A DNA stretch of 64,000 nucleotides from Pontibacter roseus DSM 17521. GTDB taxonomy: Bacteria; Bacteroidota; Bacteroidia; Cytophagales; Hymenobacteraceae. The notes beneath the pieces were generated by a model, which was given only the letters and a program-made list of their open reading frames with translations, was not told the DNA's origin and ran no database searches. Location of the stretch: positions 1 through 64,000 of the forward strand of contig NZ_KB890770.1 of the NCBI RefSeq assembly GCF_000373265.1, written 5' to 3'. The translations under genes and the position numbers were made by a program. Positions 35,496 through 44,558 of the stretch are shown here, piece after piece. The first letter of the stretch is position 1, and each line of letters opens with the position of its first letter.

Positions 35496-36221
35496 ATGAG
35501 CATCATGCAGCAAGTCCGGGAAAGAATTGAACAGGCCCAGACCGGTCAGCTGTTGACTTATGCCGACTTTCAGGTAAGTGACAGCCAATTGGAGGCGCTG
35601 GCAGCCGCGCTTAGTAGATTGGCTAAGCAGGGGGTGATCAACCGGCTGGCAAAAGGCCGCTACTATAAGCCAAAGGAAACTGTTTTCGGGAAAGTGAGAC
35701 CATCCGAAAGAGAGATCATCAAGAGCCTGAGCACCTCCAAAGGCGAAGTCAAAGGGTACGAGAGCGGTTTGGGGCTTTACAACCAGCTGGGTCTGACCAC
35801 GCAGGTTCCCCAGGAGGTGACGCTAATGACACGCAAGCAGCGCCGGGTAGCGAATGTAGGGAAAACCAAAGTGCGTTATGTTCAAAGCCCCACCAACTTC
35901 AAGGAGTCTGACATTGACAAGCTTCAGGTCCTGGACGCTCTGCGCGGTTACAAGAAGATTCCGGACCGCAACAGCGAGAAGACGATCCTCATTCTGCTTA
36001 AGTATATCAAAGAGTTAGCCGAACGCGACATGGATCGGCTCATGGAGCTGGCGCTGGACTATAACCCCGCTACCCGTGCCCTGCTGGGAGCCCTGCTGGA
36101 GCGTCTGGGCTTTACAGAGGAGGCAGACAGGCTAAAGCAGTCATTGAATCCGCTGACAAAATACAAACTGGGTATAAGCGAGAGCATATTGCCCAACAGA
36201 AAAGACTGGAATATCATATGA
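35496..36221 (+). CDS. AbiEi-like antitoxin (DUF6088 family)
   Basis: A 241-residue protein. The N-terminal winged HTH (SQLEALAAALSRLAKQGVIN, then RLAKGRYYKPK) is the AbiEi antitoxin pattern; the following domain holds GYESGLGLYNQLGLTTQVPQ and the DUF6088 core. It overlaps the toxin gene by 4 bp and is preceded by operator-like palindromes. AbiEi proteins neutralise AbiEii without tight contact (type IV system) and repress transcription. Symbol left blank because the plasmid forms are usually named only by family. Confidence 0.88.
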   Translation: MSIMQQVRERIEQAQTGQLLTYADFQVSDSQLEALAAALSRLAKQGVINRLAKGRYYKPKETVFGKVRPSEREIIKSLSTSKGEVKGYESGLGLYNQLGLTTQVPQEVTLMTRKQRRVANVGKTKVRYVQSPTNFKESDIDKLQVLDALRGYKKIPDRNSEKTILILLKYIKELAERDMDRLMELALDYNPATRALLGALLERLGFTEEADRLKQSLNPLTKYKLGISESILPNRKDWNII

Positions 36222-37189
36222 ACCTGCACCAAAACCCGGAGGTGTTTCGGGATGCCATTACGGCCACGGCAGAGGCCCTGCAGATTAGGGATGTGTATGT
36301 GGAGAAAGACTACTGGGTGACGCTGGTGCTTTACCGCCTGGCCCACTCCCCCTACGTGGAGCAAGCCATCTTCAAGGGCGGCACATCGCTATCCAAGGCC
36401 TACAACCTGATCGAGCGTTTTTCCGAGGACATCGACCTGGCCATTAATGCCGACGAAGGCATGACTAACAACCAGGTCATGCAGCTGATCCGCAAAATCT
36501 CAAAAGAGATCACAAAGGACATGGTGGAGGTAGATGATCCGCACAGGACCAGCAAGGGCTCCCGCTTCCGCAAAACGCTGCACGACTACGGGGCCTCCGT
36601 GCAGGGAGACTACGGTCAAGCAACCGACAAGATCCTGGTGGAGATCAACTCCTTTGCCAGCCCCAACCCGCACCAGCTGATGCCAATTAAGACTTACATC
36701 AGCCAGTTTATGGCTCAACGTGGTTTGCTGGACCTGATCCGCCAGTACGAGCTAGAGCCTTTTGAGGTAAATGTGGTGAGCCTGGAGCGCACCTTCACAG
36801 AGAAAGTACTAGCCCTGGTGCGGGCTTCTTATGCCGAAAACCCAGTAGATGAATTAGGTAGCAAGATCCGCCACGTATATGACCTGCACGCCATGCTAAA
36901 AGCACCTGCAGTGACCGCCTTTCTGCACAGCGAGGACTTCTTTCAAATGATCAAGGACGTACAGGCCGATGATGCCCGAAACAGCGAGTTTCAGGGCGAC
37001 TGGGCCATGCAGCCGTTGGATGCCTGCCTGCTGTTCGCCGACGTGAGAGGAGTCTGGAATTCTTTGGAGTCGGCCTACCAGCAGGAATTCCGCTCCCTGG
37101 TGTATGGCTCACTGCCTGACCCAGAGGAGATAGTAGTTGTTTTGGAAATAATCGCTGCACACATCAGAGAGCAAAGGAGCAGCCTCTGA
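36218..37189 (+). CDS. AbiEii/AbiGii-family nucleotidyltransferase toxin
   Basis: A 323-residue nucleotidyltransferase. The family motifs are intact: EKDYWVT near residue 29, FKGGTSLSKAYNL with G54-G55-T56-S57, and SEDIDLAI with D71 and D73, plus the later ERTFTEKVLAL motif. AbiEii-type toxins stop growth, in studied cases by adding nucleotides to tRNA, and give abortive infection against phage. It is translationally coupled to the DUF6088 antitoxin. Confidence 0.9.
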   Translation: MNLHQNPEVFRDAITATAEALQIRDVYVEKDYWVTLVLYRLAHSPYVEQAIFKGGTSLSKAYNLIERFSEDIDLAINADEGMTNNQVMQLIRKISKEITKDMVEVDDPHRTSKGSRFRKTLHDYGASVQGDYGQATDKILVEINSFASPNPHQLMPIKTYISQFMAQRGLLDLIRQYELEPFEVNVVSLERTFTEKVLALVRASYAENPVDELGSKIRHVYDLHAMLKAPAVTAFLHSEDFFQMIKDVQADDARNSEFQGDWAMQPLDACLLFADVRGVWNSLESAYQQEFRSLVYGSLPDPEEIVVVLEIIAAHIREQRSSL

Positions 37190-37234
37190 ATAAGATTATG
37201 AGCTAAATACAAAGTAAGCGGAAAAATTTAGCAA

Positions 37235-37262
37235 AATAGCTGGCGCGTAAGCACCAGCTATT
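37235..37262. terminator. Bidirectional terminator between AbiEii and the copper island
   Basis: AATAGCTGG (37235-37243) pairs with CCAGCTATT (37254-37262), a 9-bp stem with a 10-nt loop. It lies between the ends of convergent genes. Confidence 0.6.
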
Positions 37263-37268
37263 GTACAC

Positions 37269-37478
37269 TTACAGTGTCTGTGCCTTAAAACCAGCTCTTT
37301 CGACAGTGGCAATAATTTCACTGGCAGATAAAGAACCTGTTTTCACGGTGAGAACTTTGTCTTTCTTGGTTGTATCTACGTTCCACTCGCAAACGCCTTC
37401 AGTGGAATTTAGTATAGGGGTTACCTTAGAGACACAGCCTCCGCAGTTGATATTGGTTTTAAATTGTAAGTCTTTCAT
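37269..37478 (-). CDS. HMA-domain copper chaperone (CopZ-like)
   Basis: A 69-residue single-domain HMA protein. The metal site is C12-G-G-C15 in the context KTNINCGGCVSKVTP; the CxxC is intact although the usual preceding Met is replaced. The betaalphabeta-betaalphabeta pattern is complete, with a GFKAQTL end. It should carry Cu(I) to the CopA ATPase encoded 110 bp upstream on the same strand. Confidence 0.9.
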   Translation of the reverse strand: MKDLQFKTNINCGGCVSKVTPILNSTEGVCEWNVDTTKKDKVLTVKTGSLSASEIIATVERAGFKAQTL

Positions 37479-37587
37479 GGTTTCTCTTTTTAAATTATAC
37501 TACTTCGTTTTATACTGTTAAGTAAAGCAAGCCGATGTCCTGCCTGATACTTACCTTTTGATTTTTACCATTGCTTTCAGGCACTGC

Positions 37588-39855
37588 CTACAGCTTCTGC
37601 ACCTTTAGCCGCAAGCTGTTCGCGACCACTGACACAGAACTCAGGGCCATAGCCGCGCCTGCAATCATGGGATCCAGCAGAAAGCCGTAAAACGGGTAAA
37701 GAGCACCCGCCGCGATCGGAATGCCTATCAGGTTATAGATGAAGGCCCAGAACAGGTTCTGCTTGATCGTCCGCACCGTTTGCTTCGACAGCTTCAGCGC
37801 TTTTGGAATCTGTAGCAAGTCTGAGGAGATAAGTGTCATTTTAGCGACATCCATGGCTATGTCAGAGCCCTTGCCCATGGCAATGCTTACATCCGCCTGC
37901 GCCAGGGCATGCGAGTCGTTGATGCCGTCACCCACCATGGCCACCACTTTCCCCCGTCCCTGGAGCTCCTTTACAAACGCAGCTTTGTCTGACGGCAGTA
38001 CCTCCGCCCTATAGTTTTTCACGCCCACCTGCCTGGCTACACTGGCAGCTGTTTGCTGGTTATCGCCGGTGAGCATAAACACTTCTACCCCCTGCTCCTG
38101 CAGCGCGTGGATGGCTGCCGCAGAATGCTGTTTGATCTGGTCGGCAATGGCCACCAAGGCAACGGCCGCCTTATTTTCTGCAAAGAAGATCACTGTCCTG
38201 GCTTCGGATCGTAAGGCATCTGCCTGAAGAGCCAGCTCAGGAGCAATGCACACCCCTTCCTCTTCCAGCAGTTGATGGTTACCTGCTACATACTGGTTGC
38301 CGTTCAGAGAGGCTTTGACGCCGCGCCCGGTCAGGCTATCGAAGCTGCCGAGCTCCAGAGACCTTACCTCCTGCTCTTTGAGGTGGCGCACAACCGCTTC
38401 AGCCAACGGGTGCTCGGACTGGAGTTCCAGGGAAAGTAGCACCGTTTGCAGGTTTTTTTTCCGTGCTTCCGCACCATCTGTCCAAATCATATCCGTTACA
38501 ACTGGTTTACCCTCTGTTATGGTGCCAGTCTTATCGAGTATGACGACATTCACTTTATGGGCCTGTTCCAGGCTTTCCGCATCTTTGATGAGGATACCAT
38601 TTTCAGCACCTTTGCCTACGCCCACCATGATGGCGGTTGGTGTTGCCAGACCGAGGGCACAGGGGCAGGCGATCACGAGCACGGTCACCAGGGCCAGCAG
38701 TCCCTGCGTCAGGGCGCTGTCCCCGCCAAGTGCTAACCAGGCGGCAAAGCTTCCGAGCGCTATCACCAACACAACAGGCACAAAGATGCCGGCAACTTTA
38801 TCTACCAGTTTCTGAACCGGGGCCTTGGAACCCTGCGCCTCCTGCACCATTTTGATGATGTGCGCCAGCATAGTCTCACTGCCCACCTTCTCGGCTATAA
38901 ACCGGAAACTGCCTTTTTGGTTAATGGTGCCTGCGTAGACTTTGTCTCCTTTCCCTTTGGCCACCGGTACGGGCTCCCCTGATATCATCGCTTCGTCGAC
39001 GAAAGAGTTGCCCTGGGCCACTTCGCCGTCCACAGGTATTTTCTCGCCGGAACGCACCAGCAGCAAGTCGCCTTTCTGCACCTCAGAAATGGCCACCTCC
39101 CGCTCCTGCTTCCCCTCTACCCGCCATACAGTCTTCGGCTGCAGCCCCATCAGCTTTTTAATGGCTGTGGAAGTGTTGGACTTTGCCCTCTCCTCGAGCA
39201 GCTTGCCCAGCATGATGAAGACAATCACCACGGCGGCAGCCTCAAAATAGACATGTGGCTGCACGCCACGCGCCAGCCAGAACCCCGGAAAGAAGGTATT
39301 GAAAACACTAAAGCCAAAGGCGATTCCCGTACTGAGCGACACCAGCGTGTCCATGTTGGCCTTCCCGTTCCTGGCCTGCTTATAGGCATTGATGAAGAAG
39401 CTGCGGCCAAAGTAAAACAGCACGGGCGCGCTCAGCACCATCATGATCCAGCTGCCGTAAGGCATGTCCATGAAGAACATCCCGATAATAAACACCGGCA
39501 GGGTGAGAATTCCTGCCGCTATGGTCCGCCTCTTCAGTGTCTGGTAATGGTTCTGCTGGGCCTCCTCCTGTTTCTCCTGCGCATTTTCCTGGTCAATGAT
39601 CAGGTCGAAGCCAATCTCTTGGACATTTCGCTGTATGTCTGAAAGGGTGACCCTGGCGGGATCATAAGACACCTGCAGTGTCTGGGAGGCAAAGTTCACC
39701 GCCGCCTGCGACACCCCCGGCTGCGTTCCCACCATGGACTCCACGCTGAGGGCGCAGGAGGCGCAGCTCATACCGGTGACTGGTAAAGATGCTTTCTGCT
39801 CTTTCACAGCGGGCTGACGGATAGTCTTATTCGGCGTTACTATATTGTTTTCCAT
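37588..39855 (-). CDS. copA: CopA, Cu(I)-exporting P-type ATPase
   Basis: A 755-residue P1B-1 ATPase. One N-terminal HMA domain (C31-A-S-C34 in GMSCASCALSVES) is followed by eight membrane segments, the ion motif C397-P-C399 (IACPCALGLATP), the phosphorylation site D441-KTGTIT, and GDGINDS near the C terminus. It pumps Cu(I) or Ag(I) out of the cytoplasm. It is encoded with a CopZ-like chaperone downstream. Regulation probably comes from the AraC-like HMA protein at 50006, since no MerR/CueR gene is present; this is inference. Confidence 0.93.
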   Translation of the reverse strand: MENNIVTPNKTIRQPAVKEQKASLPVTGMSCASCALSVESMVGTQPGVSQAAVNFASQTLQVSYDPARVTLSDIQRNVQEIGFDLIIDQENAQEKQEEAQQNHYQTLKRRTIAAGILTLPVFIIGMFFMDMPYGSWIMMVLSAPVLFYFGRSFFINAYKQARNGKANMDTLVSLSTGIAFGFSVFNTFFPGFWLARGVQPHVYFEAAAVVIVFIMLGKLLEERAKSNTSTAIKKLMGLQPKTVWRVEGKQEREVAISEVQKGDLLLVRSGEKIPVDGEVAQGNSFVDEAMISGEPVPVAKGKGDKVYAGTINQKGSFRFIAEKVGSETMLAHIIKMVQEAQGSKAPVQKLVDKVAGIFVPVVLVIALGSFAAWLALGGDSALTQGLLALVTVLVIACPCALGLATPTAIMVGVGKGAENGILIKDAESLEQAHKVNVVILDKTGTITEGKPVVTDMIWTDGAEARKKNLQTVLLSLELQSEHPLAEAVVRHLKEQEVRSLELGSFDSLTGRGVKASLNGNQYVAGNHQLLEEEGVCIAPELALQADALRSEARTVIFFAENKAAVALVAIADQIKQHSAAAIHALQEQGVEVFMLTGDNQQTAASVARQVGVKNYRAEVLPSDKAAFVKELQGRGKVVAMVGDGINDSHALAQADVSIAMGKGSDIAMDVAKMTLISSDLLQIPKALKLSKQTVRTIKQNLFWAFIYNLIGIPIAAGALYPFYGFLLDPMIAGAAMALSSVSVVANSLRLKVQKL

Positions 39856-40095
39856 GATTTCTCCTTACTTTGTTAATGTAGAATAATATAAAGATACGTC
39901 CTACTCCTGCCCTGGCTCTTATATAATTCTGGATAAGAGTTACAAATTCTCTTGAAGGGATCTGTAGAAGAGTAATCGTTAGCCAGTCTACGAGATAGTC
40001 GTACGATAACCCTCTGCTATGTGCTGAGGGCGTCATAACGGCATTAATGGTTACCTAAATTAACTAAATGGGAGGGCAAATCATTTGCTGGTGTT
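39856..40095. other. Divergent intergenic region of copA and the HYC gene
   Basis: No gene is supported in the stretch before the hairpin at 40096. It should hold the copA promoter on the minus strand; TATCTTTA near 39890 is a near match to the -7 box only. Confidence 0.35.
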
Positions 40096-40133
40096 CAAGG
40101 CCCATCCCAGGCTTCGGGGGGGGGTGGGCCTTG
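40096..40133. other. GC-rich hairpin in the divergent copper promoter region
   Basis: CAAGGCCCA (40096-40104) pairs with TGGGCCTTG (40125-40133); between them is a run of nine G residues (40116-40124). No gene ends here on either strand, so the hairpin is not an ordinary operon terminator. It could belong to a leader or to a regulatory RNA. Confidence 0.5.
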
Positions 40134-40223
40134 CGTGCAGTAAGGAAGTCCTACAGCGCAACCTACACGAAAAATATATAAAAATTTTTGTTAATTATGT
40201 AACAAGCCTGGTTGTTCCCTTTG

Positions 40224-40231
40224 TACCTTTG
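40224..40231 (+). promoter_or_regulatory. -7 box of the Cus operon
   Basis: TACCTTTG is a perfect TAnnTTTG match 21 bp upstream of the HYC_CC_PP gene. The -33 element is not clear, as expected if an activator is used. Confidence 0.5.
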
Positions 40232-40252
40232 TAAACGCAAATAACTCTGTTC

Positions 40253-40690
40253 ATGAAGTTTTTCCACCGGATCATATTGCTAACCCTCACACTGCTGGTA
40301 CTCGTCTCCTCGACGGGTATGGCTGTGGGGCTGCATATCTGCGGTGGTGAGTTGCGCGATGTGACCTTCTTCGGGGCCGAGGCTGATTGCCCGATGGAAA
40401 TGGAGCAGCCTGTGAAGAAAGCCCCGGCCTGCCATACCCCTGCCTCCTTTGCAGATGACGCTGCCTGCTGCGCCGATCACCAGGTTCTTGTGGAACGGCA
40501 TGACGTGGCAGCCAAGCACAAGGCTATTTCCCTCACCAAGCTCCAGGACATCCAGCTGATAGCTACCCTAAAGGCCGTGGTGCTGCAGTGGTTAGCTCCT
40601 GAGACTGACCTGAAGCCTGCCTACGCGCTTTATACTTCTCCCCCGCTGGCCCGTGACATACCGGTGCTGGTACAGTCATTCCTGCTATAA
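40253..40690 (+). CDS. HYC_CC_PP family small exported protein
   Basis: A 145-residue protein with an N-terminal signal or anchor (residues about 6-26), then LHICGGE (the HYC-type motif), CHTP, DAACCADH (the CC motif) and a hydrophobic, Pro-containing C-terminal part (YTSPPLARDIP). This is the HYC_CC_PP family of Bacteroidetes, encoded near metal-transport genes and probably metal-binding in the periplasm. It opens the Cus operon on the plus strand, with cusA 97 bp downstream. Confidence 0.8.
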   Translation: MKFFHRIILLTLTLLVLVSSTGMAVGLHICGGELRDVTFFGAEADCPMEMEQPVKKAPACHTPASFADDAACCADHQVLVERHDVAAKHKAISLTKLQDIQLIATLKAVVLQWLAPETDLKPAYALYTSPPLARDIPVLVQSFLL

Positions 40691-40787
40691 GCCTTGTTTT
40701 TTTCGATTTCTACCTGCCTCTGTAGGCCGGTATGGTTTGGTGCTGCCCTTTAGGCGGCATACGTTCTTGTATTCAATCGAATAAAGC

Positions 40788-43700
40788 ATGTTAAACAACA
40801 TTATAAAATTTTTCCTGGAGCAGAAACTCGTTACCGTGCTGCTACTGCTCCTGATAGTTGGCTGGGGCATTGTGGTGGCTCCTTTCAATTGGAACGTCAA
40901 ATTCCTGCCCAACGATCCCGTTCCCGTCGACGCCATTCCGGATATTGGCGAGAACCAGCAGATCATTTTTACCGAGTGGATGGGCCGCTCCCCACAGGAT
41001 GTGGAGGACCAGATCACCTATCCCCTCACCACCTCTCTTTTAGGTATGCCGGGTGTTAAAACCATCCGCTCCTCCTCCATGTTCGGCATCTCCAGCATCT
41101 ACGTCATTTTTGATGAGGATGTGGAATACTACTGGAGCCGTTCCCGCATTCTCGAGAAACTCAACTCCCTACCCACCGGCCTGCTTCCGGCAGATGTTAC
41201 CCCCAAGCTAGGGCCCGATGCTACTGCGCTGGGGCAAGTATACTGGTATACGTTGGAAGGACGCGATGAGAACGGCAAACCCGCCGGCGGCTGGGACCTG
41301 CACGAGCTGCGCACGATCCAGGATTACTACGTGCGTTATGCCTTGGCCGGCGCCGAAGGGGTAGCCGAAGTAGCCTCCGTGGGTGGCTATATAAAGGAGT
41401 ACCAGGTGGATCTGGACCCGGTGGCGATGAAGGCCAACAAGGTATCCATGATGGAGGTGATGAACGCCCTGCAGAAAAGCAACTTGGATGTGGGGGCCAA
41501 CACTGTGGAGATAAACCAAGTGGAGTACTTTGTGCGCGGCCTGGGCTACGTGCAGAAACTGGAGGATATTGAAGAAGCGGTGGTCCGGGTAAATGCCAAC
41601 GTGCCGATCCGCATCCGTGACATTGCCCGCGTCAACATTGGCCCGGCCGACCGCTCTATGCTGGGCATACTGGATAAAGGTGGTGCTGAGGCCGTGGGCG
41701 GTGTGGTAGTGGCCCGCTACGGCGACAATCCGCTGGCCGTGATCAACAACGTGAAAGAGAAGCTGGACGAAATTGCAGCCGGTCTGCCTTCCAAGAAACT
41801 CGAGGACGGGCGCACCTCCAAAGTAACTGTAGTACCCTTCTACGACCGTACCCAACTCATCAACGAAACGCTGGGTACGCTAAGCGAGGCGATTATACTT
41901 CAGATCCTCATCACCATCATCGTTATCATCGTGATGGTGTACAACCTGCGCGCCTCGCTGCTCATCTCCGCCCTGCTCCCACTGGCTGTGCTCATGTGCT
42001 TTATCATGATGAAGCAGTTCAACGTGGATGCGAACATCGTGGCGCTGTCGGGTATTGCCATTGCCATTGGCACCATGGTGGACCTTGGCATTATTCTCAA
42101 CGAGAACATTCTGCGGCACATGGACGAGGCTCCGCCCGGGCAGTCGCTGCTGAAAACGGTATACAATGCCTCCGCTGAGGTAAGCAGCGCTATTGTTACA
42201 GCCGTGGCCACTACCGTCGTTAGCTTCTTGCCGGTGTTTACCATGGAGGCCGCGGAAGGAAAACTGTTTGGCCCGCTGGCCTACACCAAAACCTTTGCGC
42301 TGGTCGCTTCGCTGATCTTCACCCTCCTGATCATGCCGGCCTTTGCGCATACGGTTTTCGGGCTCAAGTCCAAGAGCGTTAGCTGGTCTAAAGTGTTGAA
42401 CTGGGCCCTGCTGGCGCTGGGTGTGGCCGTGCTGTTTATACTTCCGCTGGCGGGAGTGGTGCTGACACTGGTGGCAGCCAATAATCTGCTGGCTTATTAC
42501 CGTCCGCAGCCTTTCGCCAGGTATAACGCGCCGGTGATGGTGGGGATTGCCGTGCTGGCCGTCTCGTGGCTGCTGGCCTCGCAGTGGATGCCGCTGGGAG
42601 CCTCTGTCAGCCTACTGGCTAACTTCCTTTTCATCCTGCTCATACTTGCCCTGCTGCTGGGTGCATTCGCTTTGTTTATCAAAGCTTACCCGCGCATTTT
42701 GATGTGGTGTCTGGCCAACAAAGGCAAGTTTATGGCCATTCCGGCCACTATCATGCTGCTGGGCTTCCTGATATGGGTTGGCTTTAACAGCGTGTTCGGG
42801 TGGGTAGCCAATGGCATCGACAAAACCGGCTATAACATCCGAACTACTGCTGTCTGGAGCGGACTTACGCATACTTTCCCGGGTATGGGCGATGAGTTCA
42901 TGCCGTCTTTGGACGAAGGTGCTTTCCTGCTGATGCCTACCTCGATGCCGCACTCCGGCGTGGAAGCCAACAAACGCATTGTGCAGCAGCTCGATATGCA
43001 GATCTCGTCCATACCGGAAGTGGAAATGGTGGTGGGCAAGGCCGGCCGTGTCGAAACAGCGCTGGACCCGGCTCCCATGTCGATGTTCGAGAACGTGATC
43101 CAGTACAAGTCAGAGTATAAAACCGATGCCAGCGGCCACCGAATGCGCTTTAAGGTGGATGATGAAGGCGAATTTGTGCGTGACGGGGCCGGTGAACTGA
43201 TAGAAGACGAAAACGGCGAGTACTATCGCCAGTGGCGCGACCACATTAAGACCCCGGATGATATCTGGGACGAAATTGTGCAGGCGGCCAACATCCCCGG
43301 TGTAACCTCTGCCCCGAAGCTACAGCCTATCGAAACGCGACTGGTGATGCTGCAGACGGGCATGCGGGCGCCCATGGGCATTAAAGTGTTCGGCCCCAAC
43401 CTGCAAACCATTGAGGAGTTCAGCCTGCAGCTGGAGCGTGTGCTGAAAGAGGTGCCCTCCGTACAGCCGGAAGCCGTTTTTGCCGACCGATCGCTGGGCA
43501 AGCCTTACATGGAAATCGAGCTGAACCGCAAAGCCATGGGTCGCTACGGGCTGAACGTGGCCGATGTGCAGGAGTACATCGAAGTGGCCATGGGCGGTAT
43601 GTCGATGAGCACCACCGTGGAAGGCCGCGAGCGTTATTCCATCCGTGCCCGCTATGCCCGCGAGCATAGGAACGACCCCGAGGCCATCAACCGCATCCTG

Positions 43701-44558
43701 ATCTCGACAGCTGGCGGGGCGCAGGTGCCACTGGGCGAAATTGCCGAAGTTGTATACCGGCCAGGCCCGATGATGATTCGCGGCGAGAACTCCTTCCTGA
43801 CTGGCTATGTGCTGTTTGACAAGCAGGATGGCTTTGCCGAAGGAACCGTGGTGGAGGATGCGCAGCGCTACCTGGATCAGAAAATAGTATCCGGCGAGCT
43901 GGTGGTACCCACGGGCGTGAGCTTCGAGTTCTCGGGTAACTATGAGAACCAGATTCGCGCCGAGGAGCGCTTGGCCATCATCATTCCGATAAGCTTGCTC
44001 ATCATCTTCCTGATTCTATACTTCCAGTTCCGTTCGGTGTCCACGACGCTCTTCATTTTCACCTCCATCGCGATGGCGTTCTCGGGGGGCTTTATGATGC
44101 TGTGGCTTTACGGGCAGGACTGGTTCCTCAACTTCTCCTTCGGCGACACCAACATGCGCGAGCTGTTCCAGATGCGCACCTTTAACCTGAGCGTGGCCGT
44201 GTGGGTGGGCTTTATTGCCCTCTTTGGTATTGCCACCGACGATGGCGTGGTGATGGGCACTTACCTGAAGCAGAGTTTCGATGCGTCTAAGCCCGAAACG
44301 CGAAACGGCGTACGCAGGGCCGTGCTGAGAGCTGGCATGCGCCGCGTGAGACCGTGTCTGATGACTACCGCCACCACCCTGCTGGCCCTGTTGCCCGTGC
44401 TCACCTCCACCGGCCGTGGCTCGGATATCATGGTGCCGATGGCCATCCCATCGTTCGGCGGGATGACGGTGGCGCTGATCACCCTGTTCATTGTGCCGGT
44501 ACTTTACAGCTGGCGCGAAGAAGCCAAGGTTAAAAAACAAGCCAAACAAGCCGTATGA
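40788..44558 (+). CDS. cusA: CusA, copper/silver RND efflux pump
   Basis: A 1256-residue RND transporter, about 200 residues longer than E. coli CusA. The transmembrane region shows IAIAIGTMVDLGIILNENIL, the monovalent-metal (Cus/Sil) type with Asp and Glu in the helix, unlike the DFG form in the Czc pump at 19268. Extra hydrophobic segments lie at about residues 530-680. It exports Cu(I)/Ag(I) with the TolC-like protein (44555) and CusB (46034). It overlaps the TolC gene by 4 bp. Intact. Confidence 0.92.
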   Translation: MLNNIIKFFLEQKLVTVLLLLLIVGWGIVVAPFNWNVKFLPNDPVPVDAIPDIGENQQIIFTEWMGRSPQDVEDQITYPLTTSLLGMPGVKTIRSSSMFGISSIYVIFDEDVEYYWSRSRILEKLNSLPTGLLPADVTPKLGPDATALGQVYWYTLEGRDENGKPAGGWDLHELRTIQDYYVRYALAGAEGVAEVASVGGYIKEYQVDLDPVAMKANKVSMMEVMNALQKSNLDVGANTVEINQVEYFVRGLGYVQKLEDIEEAVVRVNANVPIRIRDIARVNIGPADRSMLGILDKGGAEAVGGVVVARYGDNPLAVINNVKEKLDEIAAGLPSKKLEDGRTSKVTVVPFYDRTQLINETLGTLSEAIILQILITIIVIIVMVYNLRASLLISALLPLAVLMCFIMMKQFNVDANIVALSGIAIAIGTMVDLGIILNENILRHMDEAPPGQSLLKTVYNASAEVSSAIVTAVATTVVSFLPVFTMEAAEGKLFGPLAYTKTFALVASLIFTLLIMPAFAHTVFGLKSKSVSWSKVLNWALLALGVAVLFILPLAGVVLTLVAANNLLAYYRPQPFARYNAPVMVGIAVLAVSWLLASQWMPLGASVSLLANFLFILLILALLLGAFALFIKAYPRILMWCLANKGKFMAIPATIMLLGFLIWVGFNSVFGWVANGIDKTGYNIRTTAVWSGLTHTFPGMGDEFMPSLDEGAFLLMPTSMPHSGVEANKRIVQQLDMQISSIPEVEMVVGKAGRVETALDPAPMSMFENVIQYKSEYKTDASGHRMRFKVDDEGEFVRDGAGELIEDENGEYYRQWRDHIKTPDDIWDEIVQAANIPGVTSAPKLQPIETRLVMLQTGMRAPMGIKVFGPNLQTIEEFSLQLERVLKEVPSVQPEAVFADRSLGKPYMEIELNRKAMGRYGLNVADVQEYIEVAMGGMSMSTTVEGRERYSIRARYAREHRNDPEAINRILISTAGGAQVPLGEIAEVVYRPGPMMIRGENSFLTGYVLFDKQDGFAEGTVVEDAQRYLDQKIVSGELVVPTGVSFEFSGNYENQIRAEERLAIIIPISLLIIFLILYFQFRSVSTTLFIFTSIAMAFSGGFMMLWLYGQDWFLNFSFGDTNMRELFQMRTFNLSVAVWVGFIALFGIATDDGVVMGTYLKQSFDASKPETRNGVRRAVLRAGMRRVRPCLMTTATTLLALLPVLTSTGRGSDIMVPMAIPSFGGMTVALITLFIVPVLYSWREEAKVKKQAKQAV

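Noticed and set aside
39827..40036. 69-codon frame upstream of copA on -
   Set aside because: Overlaps the copA start in another frame and shows no protein-like features.
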